NCBI GenBank assembly: GCA_964421565.1
Contig: CAYQXJ010000003.1
Span: 1 to 64,000, forward strand
DNA from: CAYQXJ01 sp964421565
Lineage (GTDB): Bacteria > Planctomycetota > Brocadiia > SM23-32
Direction of reading: 5' to 3'
DNA: 64,000 nt
Below the pieces are notes generated by a model. The model was not told where the DNA came from. It saw only the letters and a list, made by a program, of their open reading frames with translations, and made no database searches. The position numbers and the translations under genes are program-made. This document shows positions 52,542-60,498 of this stretch, piece after piece. Within the stretch, counting starts at the first letter, position 1; each line of letters opens with the position of its first letter.

Positions 52542-52993
52542 CCCCGGGCCCCCGCGAGCCTGTGGAGTAACAACCTGAAGCCCTGAACCCCCTCGGACGA
52601 CTTGACGGGTTCGGATTCAGGCAGTTCGCATTCGTCGAACTCCGCCAGCCGCGTCACGTTCTCGCCACTCGAACTGAGCAGAACCACACGACCGGCCACC
52701 TTCACGAGCATCAGTTCGGTCTTGCGCCCGACCTGGCGACATTCCATGACCTGCATGTAGCGACCGCCGGCGAGAGCCCCGCCGCTGAGCCTCTTCAGAA
52801 CGTAGACTCCGACGCAAATCAGCGCGACGACGAACAAGGTGCTCGACACGACTCGGCCCCACGGTACGTCGAGGCCCTGACCCAGAGGCGGCATCTGGGG
52901 CGAGGGCGACCCCGTAGCCCCGAGGAGCGGTCGGGCCGCCGACACAAGGCCGGCAAGGCCCAGCCAGACTGCGGCTCGACAACGCGTCAACAT
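52538..52993 (-). CDS. fliO: Flagellar protein FliO
   Basis: A 151-residue membrane protein. After a probable signal sequence there is one membrane helix (about residues 42-62, STLFVVALICVGVYVL) followed by the FliO cytoplasmic domain (MQVMECRQVGRKTELMLVKV, VLLSSSGENVTRLAEF). ATG 52993 has GGAGGG upstream. It is the first gene after the sigma-54-type promoter at 53042-53057 and assists FliP folding in relatives. Confidence 0.82.
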   Translation of the reverse strand: MLTRCRAAVWLGLAGLVSAARPLLGATGSPSPQMPPLGQGLDVPWGRVVSSTLFVVALICVGVYVLKRLSGGALAGGRYMQVMECRQVGRKTELMLVKVAGRVVLLSSSGENVTRLAEFDECELPESEPVKSSEGVQGFRLLLHRLAGARG

Positions 52994-53041
52994 GGGCTCA
53001 CCCTCCGAAGACACAAGGACTCGGCACTGCCCAGAGCATTG

Positions 53042-53057
53042 CGCAACCGCCATGCCA
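53042..53057 (-). promoter_or_regulatory. Sigma-54-type promoter of fliO
   Basis: On the minus strand TGGCATG-GCGG-TTGCG fits the -24/-12 consensus. The predicted start point is about 53031, 38 nt before fliO. It is the best match of the three such elements in the window. Confidence 0.7.
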
Positions 53058-53113
53058 CGAGGCCGGCGGGAGCCGTGCACTCGTATGGTTCACGCTACAC
53101 AGGCATAAGCTAT

Positions 53114-53146
53114 TGTGAGACACTCACATACGATAACTGCTGTGAG
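53114..53146. promoter_or_regulatory. Palindromic upstream element before fliO
   Basis: A perfect TGTGAG-ACA-CTCACA palindrome (53114-53128) and a further TGTGAG half-site (53141-53146) lie about 83-115 bp upstream of the predicted sigma-54 start point. This is the typical distance of an enhancer-binding activator site. The binding protein is unknown. Confidence 0.5.
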
Positions 53147-53235
53147 CATCATGTGATCCTGCATGAAGGCGGGTGGGAGCCGGCGCCGCATCGGCCCGGC
53201 CGGGGCGTGGCTTTTCACAACGAGCGTCTGTTTTG

Positions 53236-53610
53236 TCAACCCCGGGTGCTGCTGCCCAGTTCCTGGATTCGGCGTTTGGGATTGATGATCTCGGTGATAC
53301 GCAGGCCGAAGTTGTTATCCACCACCACTACTTCGCCGCGCGCAAACGGGACGTCACGCACATACAGGTCCACGGGTTCGCCGGCTTGCTTGTCCAACTC
53401 CACCACAGAGCCGGTGCTCAGTTGCAGCAGGTCGCGCACGGTCATCTGGGCGCGGCCGAGTTCGACGGTCACCGGCATCGTGATATCCAGCACCAGGTCC
53501 AGGCTCAGGCCGGCGCCCTGCGCCTGTTGCTGCAGTTCGCTGAATTCGGCAGACTGCACGGACACCTGTTCGTCGTCCTGCTGCGTTGGTTGTTGTTCGT
53601 TCTCCGTCAT
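53236..53610 (-). CDS. fliN: Flagellar switch protein FliN
   Basis: A 124-residue C-ring subunit. A variable acidic/Gln-rich N-terminus is followed by the SpoA domain (LDITMPVTVELGRAQMTVRD, then VDLYVRDVPFARGEVVVVDN). Its ATG begins directly after the fliM stop. It is followed by a 242-bp gap before fliO, one of the longest in the flagellar block. Confidence 0.95.
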   Translation of the reverse strand: MTENEQQPTQQDDEQVSVQSAEFSELQQQAQGAGLSLDLVLDITMPVTVELGRAQMTVRDLLQLSTGSVVELDKQAGEPVDLYVRDVPFARGEVVVVDNNFGLRITEIINPKRRIQELGSSTRG

Positions 53611-54582
53611 CTATGCCTCCTCCACAATTAGCTGCACGGCCAGGGCCCCGTTGCTGACACCAGGAAGGCCGCGGAACTTGATCTTATCGTTCAGACGCAC
53701 GTCCACCGGTTCGCCCACACGCCGGCGCAAGACGATCACATCGCCCACCTGTGCTTTCACCAGGCGGGAGACTTTGATGTCCGCGCTGCCCAGCAGTGCA
53801 GCCACCGTCACGGGTGTGCGTTCCAGGCTACGCCTCAGTCCTGCCGCCGCCACTTCGTCCTCTTCGCGCGTCAGTTCGGGGCGCGACTGGCTTTCCGGTG
53901 GCAGTTCGCGCACTGCTTCGAAGGGCACGGACAGGCAGACCTGGCCCGAGCCGATGGTGGCCTGCACGAGGAACGTTATCTGCAGCAAGTCCTCATGTCC
54001 GGGGAAGAGATCTAGGCCCTGCACGTCCTCCACAAACTGATCGCGGGCGACCTGGAACTCACCGATGCGGTTCCACAGCTCGGGCAGCGTGTTCAGGAAT
54101 CCGTCGAGCAGGGCTCCGAGCACCCGTGCGTCAATCGAGGTGAACTCCATTGTGCCGGTGGCCGCACGCTCCACCTCGCCCCCCATCATCCGCTCAAGGG
54201 CGGCCACGGCGAACTGCGAGTCCACGGTGATCAGCGCGCGGTAGCCGAGCGGCTCCAGCACGAACACGAAGCCCACGGCGGTCTCACCCGCCTCCTCAGC
54301 CAGGTTCTCCCACGTCATCTGGTCCACGCTGACCGGCTGCGCACTGACGTTGCTGCGCAGCAGCCGCGAGGCGTGGGCGACCGCCCGTCGCGCAAGCTGC
54401 TCGTTCAGATCCTTCAGATTCTCCAGCTCTGAACGGTTGAAGCGGCGGGGCTGCAGGAAGTTGTAGCCCTGCACCCGGCGTTGAGGCTCGGGGCCTTCCT
54501 CCGGCGCCTCCTCGTCTTGCGTTGCCTGGAGCAGCGCCTCCACTTCCTCCTTGCTCAGCTTGCCCTCCTCGGTGGGGCTCAT
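53611..54582 (-). CDS. fliM: Flagellar switch protein FliM
   Basis: A 323-residue C-ring protein. The N-terminus has LSKEEVEALLQA (an EIDALL-like, CheY-binding-type segment); the middle domain has YRALITVDSQFAVAALERMM and LPELWNRIGEFQVARDQF; the C-terminal SpoA domain ends the protein. It overlaps fliL by 4 bp. Confidence 0.95.
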   Translation of the reverse strand: MSPTEEGKLSKEEVEALLQATQDEEAPEEGPEPQRRVQGYNFLQPRRFNRSELENLKDLNEQLARRAVAHASRLLRSNVSAQPVSVDQMTWENLAEEAGETAVGFVFVLEPLGYRALITVDSQFAVAALERMMGGEVERAATGTMEFTSIDARVLGALLDGFLNTLPELWNRIGEFQVARDQFVEDVQGLDLFPGHEDLLQITFLVQATIGSGQVCLSVPFEAVRELPPESQSRPELTREEDEVAAAGLRRSLERTPVTVAALLGSADIKVSRLVKAQVGDVIVLRRRVGEPVDVRLNDKIKFRGLPGVSNGALAVQLIVEEA

Positions 54583-55082
54583 TGCACGTTGAACTCCTCG
54601 AACAACACCTCTTCCACCCTCAAGCCGCCGTGCTCAGCGAGTATGGCGTTGAAACCGTCGCGGATCTCGTTGCGAAGCCTGTTCATGGCGTTCGTGCCGC
54701 GCACGTCCTCCAGTTCCTTCCCGGACATGTAGCTGATCAGCCAGTTGTTGAAGACCGCCTTCTGCTCGCCAGTGACCATCTTTGTGACCTGAGCCCCCTG
54801 CGCCTGCTGCAGTTTGAGCGTTATGTTCACCTTCACGTAGCGTGTCAGGCGGCCCTCGGCGAGGTTGGAGACAACCGTGCCATAGGAGACGTAGGAGTAG
54901 TCGCCCTCCTGCTTGAGGGCATCGGCCTCGGCCGTCTCGGTGTTACTCGCCGCCTCTGTCCCACTCAGCGCGAAGGCTATCACCACGCCGCAGACGGCTG
55001 CCAGCATGACGACGGCCGCCACGGTCACCGCCGCTACCAGGCCGACCCCTGCCCTGTTGTCATGTTCCCTCATGGTCTTCAT
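54579..55082 (-). CDS. fliL: Flagellar basal-body protein FliL
   Basis: A 167-residue single-pass membrane protein (helix at about residues 13-36). The periplasmic domain shows RYVKVNITLKLQ ... MNRLRNEIRDGFNAILAEHG, as in FliL. FliL rings surround stator units in other bacteria. Its 5' end overlaps the second motB-like gene by 23 bp; ATG 55073 is an alternative start. Confidence 0.85.
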   Translation of the reverse strand: MKTMREHDNRAGVGLVAAVTVAAVVMLAAVCGVVIAFALSGTEAASNTETAEADALKQEGDYSYVSYGTVVSNLAEGRLTRYVKVNITLKLQQAQGAQVTKMVTGEQKAVFNNWLISYMSGKELEDVRGTNAMNRLRNEIRDGFNAILAEHGGLRVEEVLFEEFNVQ

Positions 55083-55893
55083 GCCTTCCCAGTTCTTCCT
55101 GTCCTATGGCATCCGCGTACGGTTTTGTCAGCAGAATATCCAGTCGCACCTTGGGCTCAGCGCTGGCCGCCGCGTCCGTGCCGGGCTGGCGACGGCAGAA
55201 GGTGTACAGCCGCCCCGCCGCCGCCTGCTGCACCTGCGGACGCATGGATTGCAGCATCAGTTGCCGCACGCTCTCTGAGCGTGCAAGGGCGCTCTGCATC
55301 TGCCGGGGCCCGACCTGCCCGCCGTCGGCCAGTTCGGCGCCGATGCGCACCACGAAGCCGCGGGTGAGTATGAGCGTCTCCACGCGCCGGGCCAGCATGC
55401 TGCAGAAAGCCCTCTCCTCAGCGGAGAAGCCCTCGGTAAACGACTCCTCCCGGAAGGGCATGGGCAGGCTTACACGCCAGCCCGAGCCTTCGTCCACCCG
55501 GTCGGTGGGGAACTGCTCCTGCAGGGCAGCCAGCGCCCGCCGTGCCTCCTCCAGCTCCGGGTCGATCCTGCGCTGCTCGGGCGGCACGGCGGCCCCTTCA
55601 GCCGAAGGGTAGGCCGGCCCTGTGCGGCCGGGGATCAGGCCGCCGCCCATTCTGTCCCATACGCCGCCGAGTCCGAAGGTCTCGAGCGCCCGGACGAAGG
55701 AACCCTGGCCGCTGTAGAAGAGCCCTGCCTCCTGCTCCGTCGCGAACGCCTGCAGGATGATGAAGAACGCCAGCAGCAACGTCATTATGGAGCAATACGC
55801 CACCAGGTAGCGTGGGGCTCCCCCGCCTTGTTCCTCTTGCTGCTCTGGCTGAAAAGGTGGGATGGCCTCAGACCTCCAGCAGTGTGATCTCAC
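55060..55893 (-). CDS. motB: MotB-like stator protein lacking the ion-binding Asp (second copy)
   Basis: A MotB-like protein of about 268-277 residues. The single membrane helix starts YLVAYCSIMTLLLAFFIILQ: where MotB proteins have Y-x-D-x-x-T, this has Y-C-S-I-M-T, so the essential Asp is replaced by Ser. The C-terminal OmpA-like domain is degenerate but keeps SALARSESVRQLML. No ATG fits; GTG 55893 (used here) overlaps the previous gene by 26 bp, while alignment to the neighbouring paralogue points to ATC at 55863, with GGAGG upstream. It probably pairs with the first MotB copy in one stator. Confidence 0.75.
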   Translation of the reverse strand: MRSHCWRSEAIPPFQPEQQEEQGGGAPRYLVAYCSIMTLLLAFFIILQAFATEQEAGLFYSGQGSFVRALETFGLGGVWDRMGGGLIPGRTGPAYPSAEGAAVPPEQRRIDPELEEARRALAALQEQFPTDRVDEGSGWRVSLPMPFREESFTEGFSAEERAFCSMLARRVETLILTRGFVVRIGAELADGGQVGPRQMQSALARSESVRQLMLQSMRPQVQQAAAGRLYTFCRRQPGTDAAASAEPKVRLDILLTKPYADAIGQEELGRHEDHEGT

Positions 55894-56548
55894 ATGTGCC
55901 CGGTTTCGACGTGCCGCTGAGCAGTTCAATGCTACTGCTGATACCAATATCTGCGCATGCCCCGCCGGCCGCCGCGCGCAGGAAACCGGCCACCTGCATG
56001 GAGAAACCGATGCCCAGAAGGCCCTCTTCGTCCTTCTCTGCGGTCTGTGCGCGCACGACGACGCTGTGCCGCTTCCCGCGCAGCACCTTCACCACGTAGG
56101 TCAGTATCTTGCGCCCTTCGGGCACCAGTTCATCCTCCGTGCCAAACAGATCCACGAGGGGTATGCGAATGACCCGTCCGCCCTTCAGATCCGGCAGGTT
56201 CTCGATGTCCAAAGACTCGTAATGACGCTGCAACGCTTCTATAGGGTCCTCCGAGTACATCGGCGGCTTCTCGGCCCCGCCCGAGTCCAGACGGCTCGCA
56301 GTCAACCTCTGCTCCTCCTGGGTCATGCGGTTCCCCTGTTCGCCATCCTCTGCCAGGGGGGGAAAGCGGGCCCCCGCCATCAGGCCCTTTGCCAACTCCG
56401 CGAAGCCCTCCTCGTCCGGCGTTGAGAAGGTCAACAGCAACACGAAGAAGGTCAGCAGCAGTGTCACCGTATCGCCGTACGTCAGCATCCAGGTCGGGGC
56501 TCCGCCGCCCTGCTCCTCAGCGGGTTCAGTTGTGGGTTCAAGCGGCAT
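55868..56548 (-). CDS. motB: MotB-like stator protein (first copy)
   Basis: A 226-residue MotB-type protein. After EEQGGGAPTWML the membrane helix begins TYGDTVTLLLTFFVLLLTF, with the conserved ion-binding Asp in YGD. A linker and a reduced OmpA-like domain follow (VIRIPLVDLFGTEDELVPEG, VVVRAQTAEKDEEG), where the usual TD...LSxxRAxxV peptidoglycan-binding pattern is missing. It is shorter than typical MotB (about 260-310). Its ATG overlaps motA by 11 bp. Confidence 0.85.
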   Translation of the reverse strand: MPLEPTTEPAEEQGGGAPTWMLTYGDTVTLLLTFFVLLLTFSTPDEEGFAELAKGLMAGARFPPLAEDGEQGNRMTQEEQRLTASRLDSGGAEKPPMYSEDPIEALQRHYESLDIENLPDLKGGRVIRIPLVDLFGTEDELVPEGRKILTYVVKVLRGKRHSVVVRAQTAEKDEEGLLGIGFSMQVAGFLRAAAGGACADIGISSSIELLSGTSKPGTCEITLLEV

Positions 56549-57314
56549 CGCTCACCTTGGGTGCTTCGCGCCGACCGGGCGCCAGGAAAGACATGAGCCG
56601 GTCCTCCAACACGCTTGGGTTGATGCCGGACTGTATGCCCGTCAGGCCTTCGATCATCATCTCGCGTATCGTCTGCTCCTCCTTGGCCCGGGTCTGCAGC
56701 TTGCCCGCCAGGGGTATGAAGAACAGGTTTGCCATCAACGCGCCATAGAATGTGGTCAGCAGCGCAGTGGCCATGCCCACGCCGATTTTGGAGGGATCGT
56801 CCAGTTGGCGCAGCATCTGCACCAGTCCGATTAGCGTCCCGATCATGCCGAACGCGGGCGCCGCTTCGCCCATGAAGGAGAGTATGCTGCTGCCCAGGCG
56901 GTTACGCCTTTGCAGGGCGTTCAGTTCGATGAGCATGATCTCCCGTATCTGCTCGCTTTCGGTGCCGTCGATCAGCAGTTGCAGACCTTTGGCCAGGAAG
57001 TCGTCATCCATGTTGTTGGCCGATTCTTCGAGCGCCAAAACACCGTCGCGGCGCGCCGTTCGGGCGAACTCCGACATGTCTTCGATCACGCGTTCGGCGG
57101 GCGGTATGTTGACGGCAAAGGTGCGCTTGACCACGCTGAAGATGCGGAGGACCTCGCCCAGGGGGAAGTGGACCAGGGTAGCGCAGACGGTGCCGCCCAT
57201 TGTGATCAGCACGGCTGGCACGTTCAGGAAGGCGCCGGCTCCGCCGCCTACGAAGATGGCGACAGCGATCGTGACGAATCCGGCGACGGCCCCGACGAGT
57301 GTCGCTATGTCCAT
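56538..57314 (-). CDS. motA: Flagellar motor stator protein MotA
   Basis: A 258-residue stator subunit with four membrane helices. It begins TLVGAVAGFVTIAVAIFVGG; the third and fourth helices include GEAAPAFGMIGTLIGLVQML and ATALLTTFYGALMANLFFIP. The cytoplasmic loop carries charged residues (SEFARTARRDGVLALEE). It overlaps the first motB-like gene and forms the ion channel with it. Confidence 0.95.
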   Translation of the reverse strand: MDIATLVGAVAGFVTIAVAIFVGGGAGAFLNVPAVLITMGGTVCATLVHFPLGEVLRIFSVVKRTFAVNIPPAERVIEDMSEFARTARRDGVLALEESANNMDDDFLAKGLQLLIDGTESEQIREIMLIELNALQRRNRLGSSILSFMGEAAPAFGMIGTLIGLVQMLRQLDDPSKIGVGMATALLTTFYGALMANLFFIPLAGKLQTRAKEEQTIREMMIEGLTGIQSGINPSVLEDRLMSFLAPGRREAPKVSDAA

Positions 57315-57316
57315 AT

Positions 57317-58033
57317 TCAGCCTCCCGTTCCGCTCGGACGGGATACCTTCTGAAGTTTCTCGGTGATCTGCGCGCTGATCTTCGGGTCGGGCACTGCCTC
57401 CAGCGCCTTCGCCGCGCTCCGCTGCTGCATCAGCGACAGCAGCTTCACCACGGTGTCCTGCTCGCCCTCCGCATACATCTCCATCAGTATCTTTGCCGCC
57501 TGCTCGCTTGCCATTTTGTCGTAGATCTGCGCGGTGGCGGTCAGATTGCTCTGTTCCTCCTGCTTGATGGCGATGCGCGCTGCCTCCAACTGCTTTGCCT
57601 CTTGCTCAAGCTCGCGACGCAACGCGGCCAGTTGCTCCTTCTCGTTGCCGAAGTGTTCCCGCAGGTTGTCGCGCTCCAGCTTGAGCTGGCTCTCCCATGC
57701 CTCCAGCTCGCGCGCCTGACGCTTCAGTTGGGTCAACCTGGATTCGTACTCCGCGATCTTCAGTTCCAGTTCGTCTGCAAGTCGGGCCAGCCTCTGCGAC
57801 GCGTCGGCGTGCAGGAAGGGCATCGAGCGGGGGTCTGGGCCGGCAGCACGCGGGAGGGCGGATTCCTCAGCGGGGGGCTTCACCTTCAGCAGGCTGCCCA
57901 GAACGGGTATTTTCTGCACCCCCTCATAGCTCCCGGAGACTCCACCACGAGCGTTGATGGCTACCACCAGCGTGCCGAGAAAAGCCATCATGGCGAGAGC
58001 GGAGACTACAATCGCGATGATCGCCTTCTTCAT
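57317..58033 (-). CDS. motE: MotE-like membrane protein (MgtE N-terminal-type domain)
   Basis: A 238-residue protein. A membrane helix at residues about 4-27 is followed by a long coiled coil (about 80-165) and a C-terminal MgtE-intracellular-type domain (YDKMASEQAAKILMEMYAEG, VVKLLSLMQQRSAAKALEAV). This is the layout of MotE, which assists stator assembly. ATG 58033 overlaps the fliJ stop by 4 bp; it ends 2 bp before motA. Confidence 0.82.
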   Translation of the reverse strand: MKKAIIAIVVSALAMMAFLGTLVVAINARGGVSGSYEGVQKIPVLGSLLKVKPPAEESALPRAAGPDPRSMPFLHADASQRLARLADELELKIAEYESRLTQLKRQARELEAWESQLKLERDNLREHFGNEKEQLAALRRELEQEAKQLEAARIAIKQEEQSNLTATAQIYDKMASEQAAKILMEMYAEGEQDTVVKLLSLMQQRSAAKALEAVPDPKISAQITEKLQKVSRPSGTGG

Positions 58034-58485
58034 TGCGCCCTCTTCGACTGTGTATGGCTGTGCATCGAGTGCAGGTCGATTACGCGCTCCTCGGCGCGCT
58101 CTCGCTCGGCAAGATGCCGGCTCTCCAGTCGGTCGCGGTATGTCTGGAGCACCTTGCACGCCTGCATTGCTTGTTCCAGAGCGTCGCGCAGTTGATCGGC
58201 CTTCTGGCGGGCGAGCCTGTGCTGCTCTCGGCACTGCGCCAGCCGCGTTCGGACGTGCTCCAGATAGCTGCTATGGCGAGCAGCATCATCCAGGTTCCCG
58301 GCCCGACGCGCTGCGGCAAGTCCTCGCAGCGTCTCGGCCTTCGTCTCGGTCCATCTTTTCAGTCGGGCGGCCGCATCTTGTTGCTCGGCGGCGGCACGCG
58401 CCAGCTCGATTTGCACGGACTGACGTTGGCCTTCTCGCACGTCCAGCACGCGTTGGAACCTGAACTGGAATCCGGTCTCACTCAT
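58030..58485 (-). CDS. fliJ: Flagellar export chaperone FliJ
   Basis: A 151-residue, almost wholly coiled-coil protein that begins FQFRFQRVLDVREGQRQ, the typical FliJ start. ATG 58485 is favoured by GGAG 8 nt upstream over GTG 58494. FliJ acts with the FliI ATPase and FlhA in export. It follows fliI, as usual. Confidence 0.87.
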   Translation of the reverse strand: MSETGFQFRFQRVLDVREGQRQSVQIELARAAAEQQDAAARLKRWTETKAETLRGLAAARRAGNLDDAARHSSYLEHVRTRLAQCREQHRLARQKADQLRDALEQAMQACKVLQTYRDRLESRHLAERERAEERVIDLHSMHSHTQSKRAQ

Positions 58486-58514
58486 GCGCTCCACTCCCTG
58501 CAGCGGCGCTCAAC

Positions 58515-59843
58515 TCAGAAGTCCCAGACACCGACAATCTCTGCCAGTTTCCCCAGTGCACTATCCAGCGCCTCGCGCTCGCCAATCCGCTGGCGGAGCA
58601 GTTCGTTGACGCGGGGTTTCAACTCGATGGCGAGGTCTATCTCCCTGCTGCTTCCACTGTTGTAAGCACCGATCTTTATCAGGTCCTCTGCCTCGCGGTA
58701 GGTGCTCAGGGCGCCCTTCAGTTTGCCGACCAGTTCCATCTGTGTCTCGTCCACTACCGAGCGCATCACACGGCTGACGCTGCCCAGGATGTCGATCGCG
58801 GGGTAGTGGCCTCGCTCCGCCAGGTTACGGGCCAGCGCGATATGGCCGTCCAGAGTTGCACGGACGGTGTCGGCGACCGGTTCGGTGAAGTCGTCGCGCT
58901 CCACAAGCACGGCATAGATGCCGGTGATGCTGCCCGCCCGAGAGTTGCCAAGACGCTCCGTAAGCGCCGGTATCAGGCTGAAGGTCGAAGGCGGATATCC
59001 GCGCGCCGTCGGCGGTTCGCCTGCCGCAAGGCCCACCTCACGCTGCGCGTTCGCGACCCGCGTCAACGAGTCCATCATGTAGAGCACGTCCAGGCCACAG
59101 TCACGCAAATACTCGGCGATCGTCGTCGAGGTATGAGCGGCCTTGATCTTCAGCAGGGGTGGTGCGTCCGCAGTTGCGACCACGACCACAGACTTCTCCA
59201 ACCCGCCGGAGCCCAGGTTGTCGCGGATGAACTCTCCGACCTCGCGTCCCCTCTCTCCGATCAGCGCAATCACGTTCGCGTCAGCCTGGCTGGATCGGGC
59301 TATCTCGCCCAGCAGCGTGCTTTTGCCCACGCCGGCGCCGCTGAAGATGCCGACACGCTGGCCTTTGCCAAGGGTGAGGGCAAGGTCAATGGCACGGATG
59401 CCCGTGCAGAACTTCTCCCTTATGTCCGGCCGACGAAGCGGATGGGGAGCGGGGGCATCAATGGGCGCGCTGTCCGGGCACGTCACCGGCCCATCGTGGT
59501 CGATGGGGTGGCCCATGCCGTCCAGGACACGCCCGAGCAGGTCTTGCCCCAGTCCAACCGTCAGGTCGGCCGGGCTGGAGGTTATGCGATCGCCCGGCTG
59601 CACGCCCTTCAGTTTCTCCAGTGGCATCAGCACGGTTGTCTTCTCACGGAAACCGATCACCTCCGCCAGTATGGTCCGCCCCGAGCTGCCGTTGCGGGGA
59701 TGGATGCGGCATAGCTGGCCCACCCCGACCGCCGGTCCGTGCGATTCGATGATGGAACCGGTCAGGCGCGTGATCTCGCCCTCGTACTCCATGCAGTCCA
59801 CTCCGGCGATGCGCGCGGTGTACTGGTCCAGATCAAACGCCAT
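58515..59843 (-). CDS. fliI: Flagellar export ATPase FliI
   Basis: A 442-residue F1-beta-like ATPase. Walker A is GAGVGKSTLL, Walker B is LDVLYMMDSLTRVANAQREV, and GERGREVGEFI and AGEPPTARGYPPSTFS are family motifs. ATG 59843 has GGAG 6 nt upstream. It overlaps fliH by 11 bp. Confidence 0.97.
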   Translation of the reverse strand: MAFDLDQYTARIAGVDCMEYEGEITRLTGSIIESHGPAVGVGQLCRIHPRNGSSGRTILAEVIGFREKTTVLMPLEKLKGVQPGDRITSSPADLTVGLGQDLLGRVLDGMGHPIDHDGPVTCPDSAPIDAPAPHPLRRPDIREKFCTGIRAIDLALTLGKGQRVGIFSGAGVGKSTLLGEIARSSQADANVIALIGERGREVGEFIRDNLGSGGLEKSVVVVATADAPPLLKIKAAHTSTTIAEYLRDCGLDVLYMMDSLTRVANAQREVGLAAGEPPTARGYPPSTFSLIPALTERLGNSRAGSITGIYAVLVERDDFTEPVADTVRATLDGHIALARNLAERGHYPAIDILGSVSRVMRSVVDETQMELVGKLKGALSTYREAEDLIKIGAYNSGSSREIDLAIELKPRVNELLRQRIGEREALDSALGKLAEIVGVWDF

Positions 59844-60498
59844 TCCCATCTCCGTTCTTCTTCAGCAAACTGCTTTCAATGCGTTTCAGACGGTTCGGTA
59901 TCTCGGAGAAGACCTTGCCCGACTTCGTCTCAATGCAACACGCAGCCGGGGGCACTGATTCGTCGGCGACGGTTTCGATGTTGTTCACTCCGGAGACTTG
60001 TCTCAACCTCTCCACGGCCTCCCCTGCCAGTTCGAAATCGCCCGGATTGACGTGCACGACCAGCCCTGATTTCTCGCGCACGGCCTCCAACGCGCCCTTG
60101 ACCACCTCGCCGATCTTGTAGCGCCCGTTATCTACCTCGTACTGCAGCACTTTCTCCGTGATGCTCAGGGTGAAGGAGACGATCTCTTCTTCGTTCGATG
60201 CCAGTGTGTCGATGCGTTCCTTCTGCACGCTATCTATGAGCTGGCCGAGACGCTCGATCTTCTCGTCGAGCGCACGCCGGCGTGATTCCAGTTCCTCGCG
60301 CAAGCGATCGAGTTCGGCCTCCTTGCGGCGCAGTTCCTTCCGTTCTTGCGCAACGCGGCGCTGCGCTTCTTCCAGGCGGACCTTGGCCACGGTCTGCTCG
60401 GCGTCGGCCTCCTCCCGCTCCGGCCGGCGGCCCTTCCCGGCGGCACGCACGGCGGCCAGCCGCCGGTTCAGCCGAATGCGAGAGCCCTCACTCGACAT
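59833..60498 (-). CDS. fliH: Flagellar export ATPase regulator FliH
   Basis: A 221-residue protein. A long Arg/Glu-rich coiled coil (about 30-100) is followed by a FliH/V-ATPase-E-like domain (SFTLSITEKVLQYEVDNG, VHVNPGDFELAGEAVERL). ATG 60498 is preferred because GGAG lies 9 nt upstream, while ATG 60507 abuts it. It overlaps the fliG stop by 11 bp. Confidence 0.9.
   Translation of the reverse strand: MSSEGSRIRLNRRLAAVRAAGKGRRPEREEADAEQTVAKVRLEEAQRRVAQERKELRRKEAELDRLREELESRRRALDEKIERLGQLIDSVQKERIDTLASNEEEIVSFTLSITEKVLQYEVDNGRYKIGEVVKGALEAVREKSGLVVHVNPGDFELAGEAVERLRQVSGVNNIETVADESVPPAACCIETKSGKVFSEIPNRLKRIESSLLKKNGDGNGV

Noticed and set aside
53114..53128. CRP-type site TGTGA...TCACA
   Set aside because: The half-sites are 5 bp apart instead of the required 6; a different palindrome-binding activator fits better.
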